Source of the DNA: Cytophagales bacterium
Lineage (GTDB): Bacteria; Bacteroidota; Bacteroidia; Cytophagales; UBA9547
Reading direction: 5' to 3'
Assembly: GCA_013298205.1 (NCBI GenBank)
Contig: JAAFJZ010000106.1
Coordinates: 1-7,784, forward strand
Length of the DNA stretch: 7,784 nt
Shown: positions 6,295 to 7,784 of the stretch, in pieces
Layout of the letters: each line of letters begins with the position of its first letter
Position numbering within the stretch: the first letter of the stretch is position 1
Program-made: the position numbers and the translations under genes
Notes under the pieces: model-generated
Database searches by the model: none
Told to the model about the DNA's origin: nothing
The model's input: the letters and a program-made list of their open reading frames with translations, nothing else

Positions 6295-6388
6295 TTGCTA
6301 AATATTTTTAGAAATTTTTGTTAATGTAAAACTTTTTAACACTAATCGAAAAAAAACGAATGCAAATCAGAAAAAATTTATCATTTTT
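6295..6388. other. Short gap between ABC exporter gene and scpA
   Basis: These 94 bases contain no hairpin with a T tail on the minus strand and no TAnnTTTG promoter element that I can find. The only structure noted is a small CTAAA/TTTAG repeat just before the scpA start. This favours read-through from the ABC gene into scpA, though A/T-only or atypical signals cannot be excluded. Confidence 0.5.
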
Positions 6389-7783
6389 TTATGATTCTTT
6401 AAGATTGGAATTATTTTCTTGCATGGTGGCTAGCGAGTAATAAAGTCCATTTTTATTCTTCATAAGTTCATCATGCGTACCTTTATCAAGTAAAATCCCA
6501 TCTTTAATTACAAAAATCACATCAGCATTTCGTATCGTGCTTAATCTATGTGCTACAACAATTGAGGTACGATTTTTCATCAAATTATCTAAAGCTTCTT
6601 GCACAACTTTTTCAGATTCTGTGTCTAAAGCTGAAGTAGCTTCATCCAAAATCAAAATAGCTGGATTGGCTAAAACTGCTCTAGCGATGCTTATACGCTG
6701 TTTTTGTCCACCAGAAAGCTTTACACCTCTATCGCCAATGTGTGTATCATAACCGTTTTCGGCTTTCAAAATAAATTCATGGGCATTGGCTATTTTGGCA
6801 GCATTTTCTACATCATTTTTCGTAAATTGACTTCTGCCAAAAAGAATATTATTATAAATGGAATCATTAAAGAGAATTGACTCTTGTGAAACGATTCCCA
6901 TATTTGCCCTCAAACTGCTTGCGGTGTAATCTTCATAAGGTTTGCCATCAAACAAAATCTCGCCTCCCTGTGGGTCATAAAAACGAGGTAAAAGTTCGCT
7001 AATGGTAGATTTTCCACCACCAGAAGGCCCTACCAAAGCATACATTTTACCATATTCAAATTCTAAACTAAGCCCGTTTATGATTTTTTTCTTGGTATAA
7101 GAAAAGTGTACATCTTTAAAAATAATAGATTTGCTAAAACTCGAAGCTTGTGTAGCGCCTATTTTATCTGTTACTTCTACAGACGCATCCAAGAGTTCCA
7201 ATATTCTATCACCAGAAGCCAAACCTCTTTGCATACCTGTAATGGCAGACGAAAGGGCTTTAGCTGGACGCAAAATTTGTGAAAATAATATAATATAAGC
7301 AACAAATTGGCTAGCATCTAGTTCTGATTCATTTTTCAAAACCAAACTGCCTCCGTATAATAAAATAAATGAAGCTACCAAAACGCCTGTAAACTCTGAA
7401 AATGGAGATGCCATTTCTCTTCTCAAAACTAGTTTTCTAGTTATTTTGGTAAAGTGATTATTGGTATCAATAAATTTATTTAAAATGTAATTTTCAGCAT
7501 TAAAAGCTTTTGAAATCTTAATTCCTGTAAGGCTATCATCTATAATACTCATTAAATATCCATAATAATTACTTACTTCTTTAGAATCTTTTTTGAGCTT
7601 TTTAATAAAAAAAGAAATAACAAAGCCAGAAATGGGAATAATTAGCAAGGTAAAAATGGTAAGCTTTACCGATAGCAAAAGCAAAGCTATAAAGTAAATA
7701 ATGAGGGTAATAGGTTCTTTAAAAAAAACTGAAAACGAACTTGAAATTGTATTTTCTACTTCACCTACATCATTTGTGAGCCT
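6389..7783 (-). CDS. ABC exporter half-transporter (MsbA-like), 5' end outside window
   Basis: This is a fused membrane-ATPase half-transporter, expected to act as a homodimer or heterodimer in the inner membrane; the lipid-flippase MsbA is the best-known relative. The frame is open to the right edge; the first whole codon is 7783-7781, giving 464 visible residues, starting RLTNDVGEVENTI. A typical member has about 580-610 residues, so some 120-150 are missing. The visible part of the membrane domain (about 1-185) has hydrophobic segments near 27-60 and 131-175. The ATPase domain shows Walker A GPSGGGKS (252-259), the Q-loop in VSQES (Q300), signature LSGGQ (356-360), Walker B ILILDE (376-381), D-loop SALD (384-387) and switch histidine H412 in VAHRLS. 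All catalytic residues are intact. The opening motif RLTNDVGEVE matches the family's coupling region, which shows the gene continues upstream. The substrate is not determinable here; lipid or drug export are both possible. Confidence 0.95.
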   Translation of the reverse strand, partial: RLTNDVGEVENTISSSFSVFFKEPITLIIYFIALLLLSVKLTIFTLLIIPISGFVISFFIKKLKKDSKEVSNYYGYLMSIIDDSLTGIKISKAFNAENYILNKFIDTNNHFTKITRKLVLRREMASPFSEFTGVLVASFILLYGGSLVLKNESELDASQFVAYIILFSQILRPAKALSSAITGMQRGLASGDRILELLDASVEVTDKIGATQASSFSKSIIFKDVHFSYTKKKIINGLSLEFEYGKMYALVGPSGGGKSTISELLPRFYDPQGGEILFDGKPYEDYTASSLRANMGIVSQESILFNDSIYNNILFGRSQFTKNDVENAAKIANAHEFILKAENGYDTHIGDRGVKLSGGQKQRISIARAVLANPAILILDEATSALDTESEKVVQEALDNLMKNRTSIVVAHRLSTIRNADVIFVIKDGILLDKGTHDELMKNKNGLYYSLATMQENNSNLKES

Positions 7784-7784
7784 T

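Noticed and set aside
7682..7684. TTG as the start of the ABC exporter gene
   Set aside because: The frame continues upstream to the window edge with the well-conserved family sequence RLTNDVGEVE, so the true start lies outside the window.

Overview
The window looks like chromosomal DNA of a low-GC Bacteroidota bacterium, probably of the Cytophagales/Cytophagia type. Three things point there. The initiator tRNA has a textbook Bacteroidota promoter (TTG, 19 bp spacer, TAnnTTTG). Ribosome-binding sites of the Shine-Dalgarno type are absent before the starts I examined. The sensor protein carries a glutamine/glutamate-rich linker (QQQ...RAQEEEMRQNLEEL) that is common in GAF/PAS sensors of that group. 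The lineage assignment is inference; no rRNA or other decisive marker is present.

Layout, left to right. Positions 1-2024 hold two ribosome-assembly GTPase genes on the minus strand, era then der, joined by a one-base stop/start overlap (TAATG); der runs off the left edge. Positions 2038-2084 are a very compact divergent promoter region between era (minus) and an initiator tRNA-fMet (plus, 2089-2161). The tRNA is followed at once by a strong 14-bp terminator hairpin (2171-2206). Positions 2207-2542 are AT-rich and non-coding and contain two long inverted repeats. A 685-residue membrane sensor gene (2543-4600, minus) follows: six membrane helices, GAF, coiled coil and two PAS domains, with no kinase, cyclase or other output domain. 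Positions 4601-4927 are again AT-rich and non-coding, with three further inverted repeats. The right part (4928-7783, minus) reads ABC exporter (5' end outside the window), then scpA, then a DedA-family membrane protein; scpA and dedA overlap by four bases (ATGA).

How the genes fit together. Era (30S maturation), Der (50S maturation) and initiator tRNA all serve translation, and they are arranged back to back around one small promoter region. The right-hand group combines a chromosome-condensation subunit (ScpA, the kleisin of SMC-ScpAB) with two membrane proteins plausibly involved in envelope lipid handling (an MsbA-like exporter half and a DedA-type lipid/undecaprenyl-phosphate transporter). 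No clear terminator separates these three, so they may be co-transcribed. The sensor gene stands alone between two non-coding, palindrome-rich stretches and looks like a monocistronic, possibly lineage-specific unit.

Most of the window is ordinary housekeeping DNA. I see no CRISPR array, insertion sequence, prophage or recognisable defence system. The items most worth a second look are the output-less sensor, the cluster of long AT-rich inverted repeats on both sides of it, and the overlapping era/tRNA promoters.
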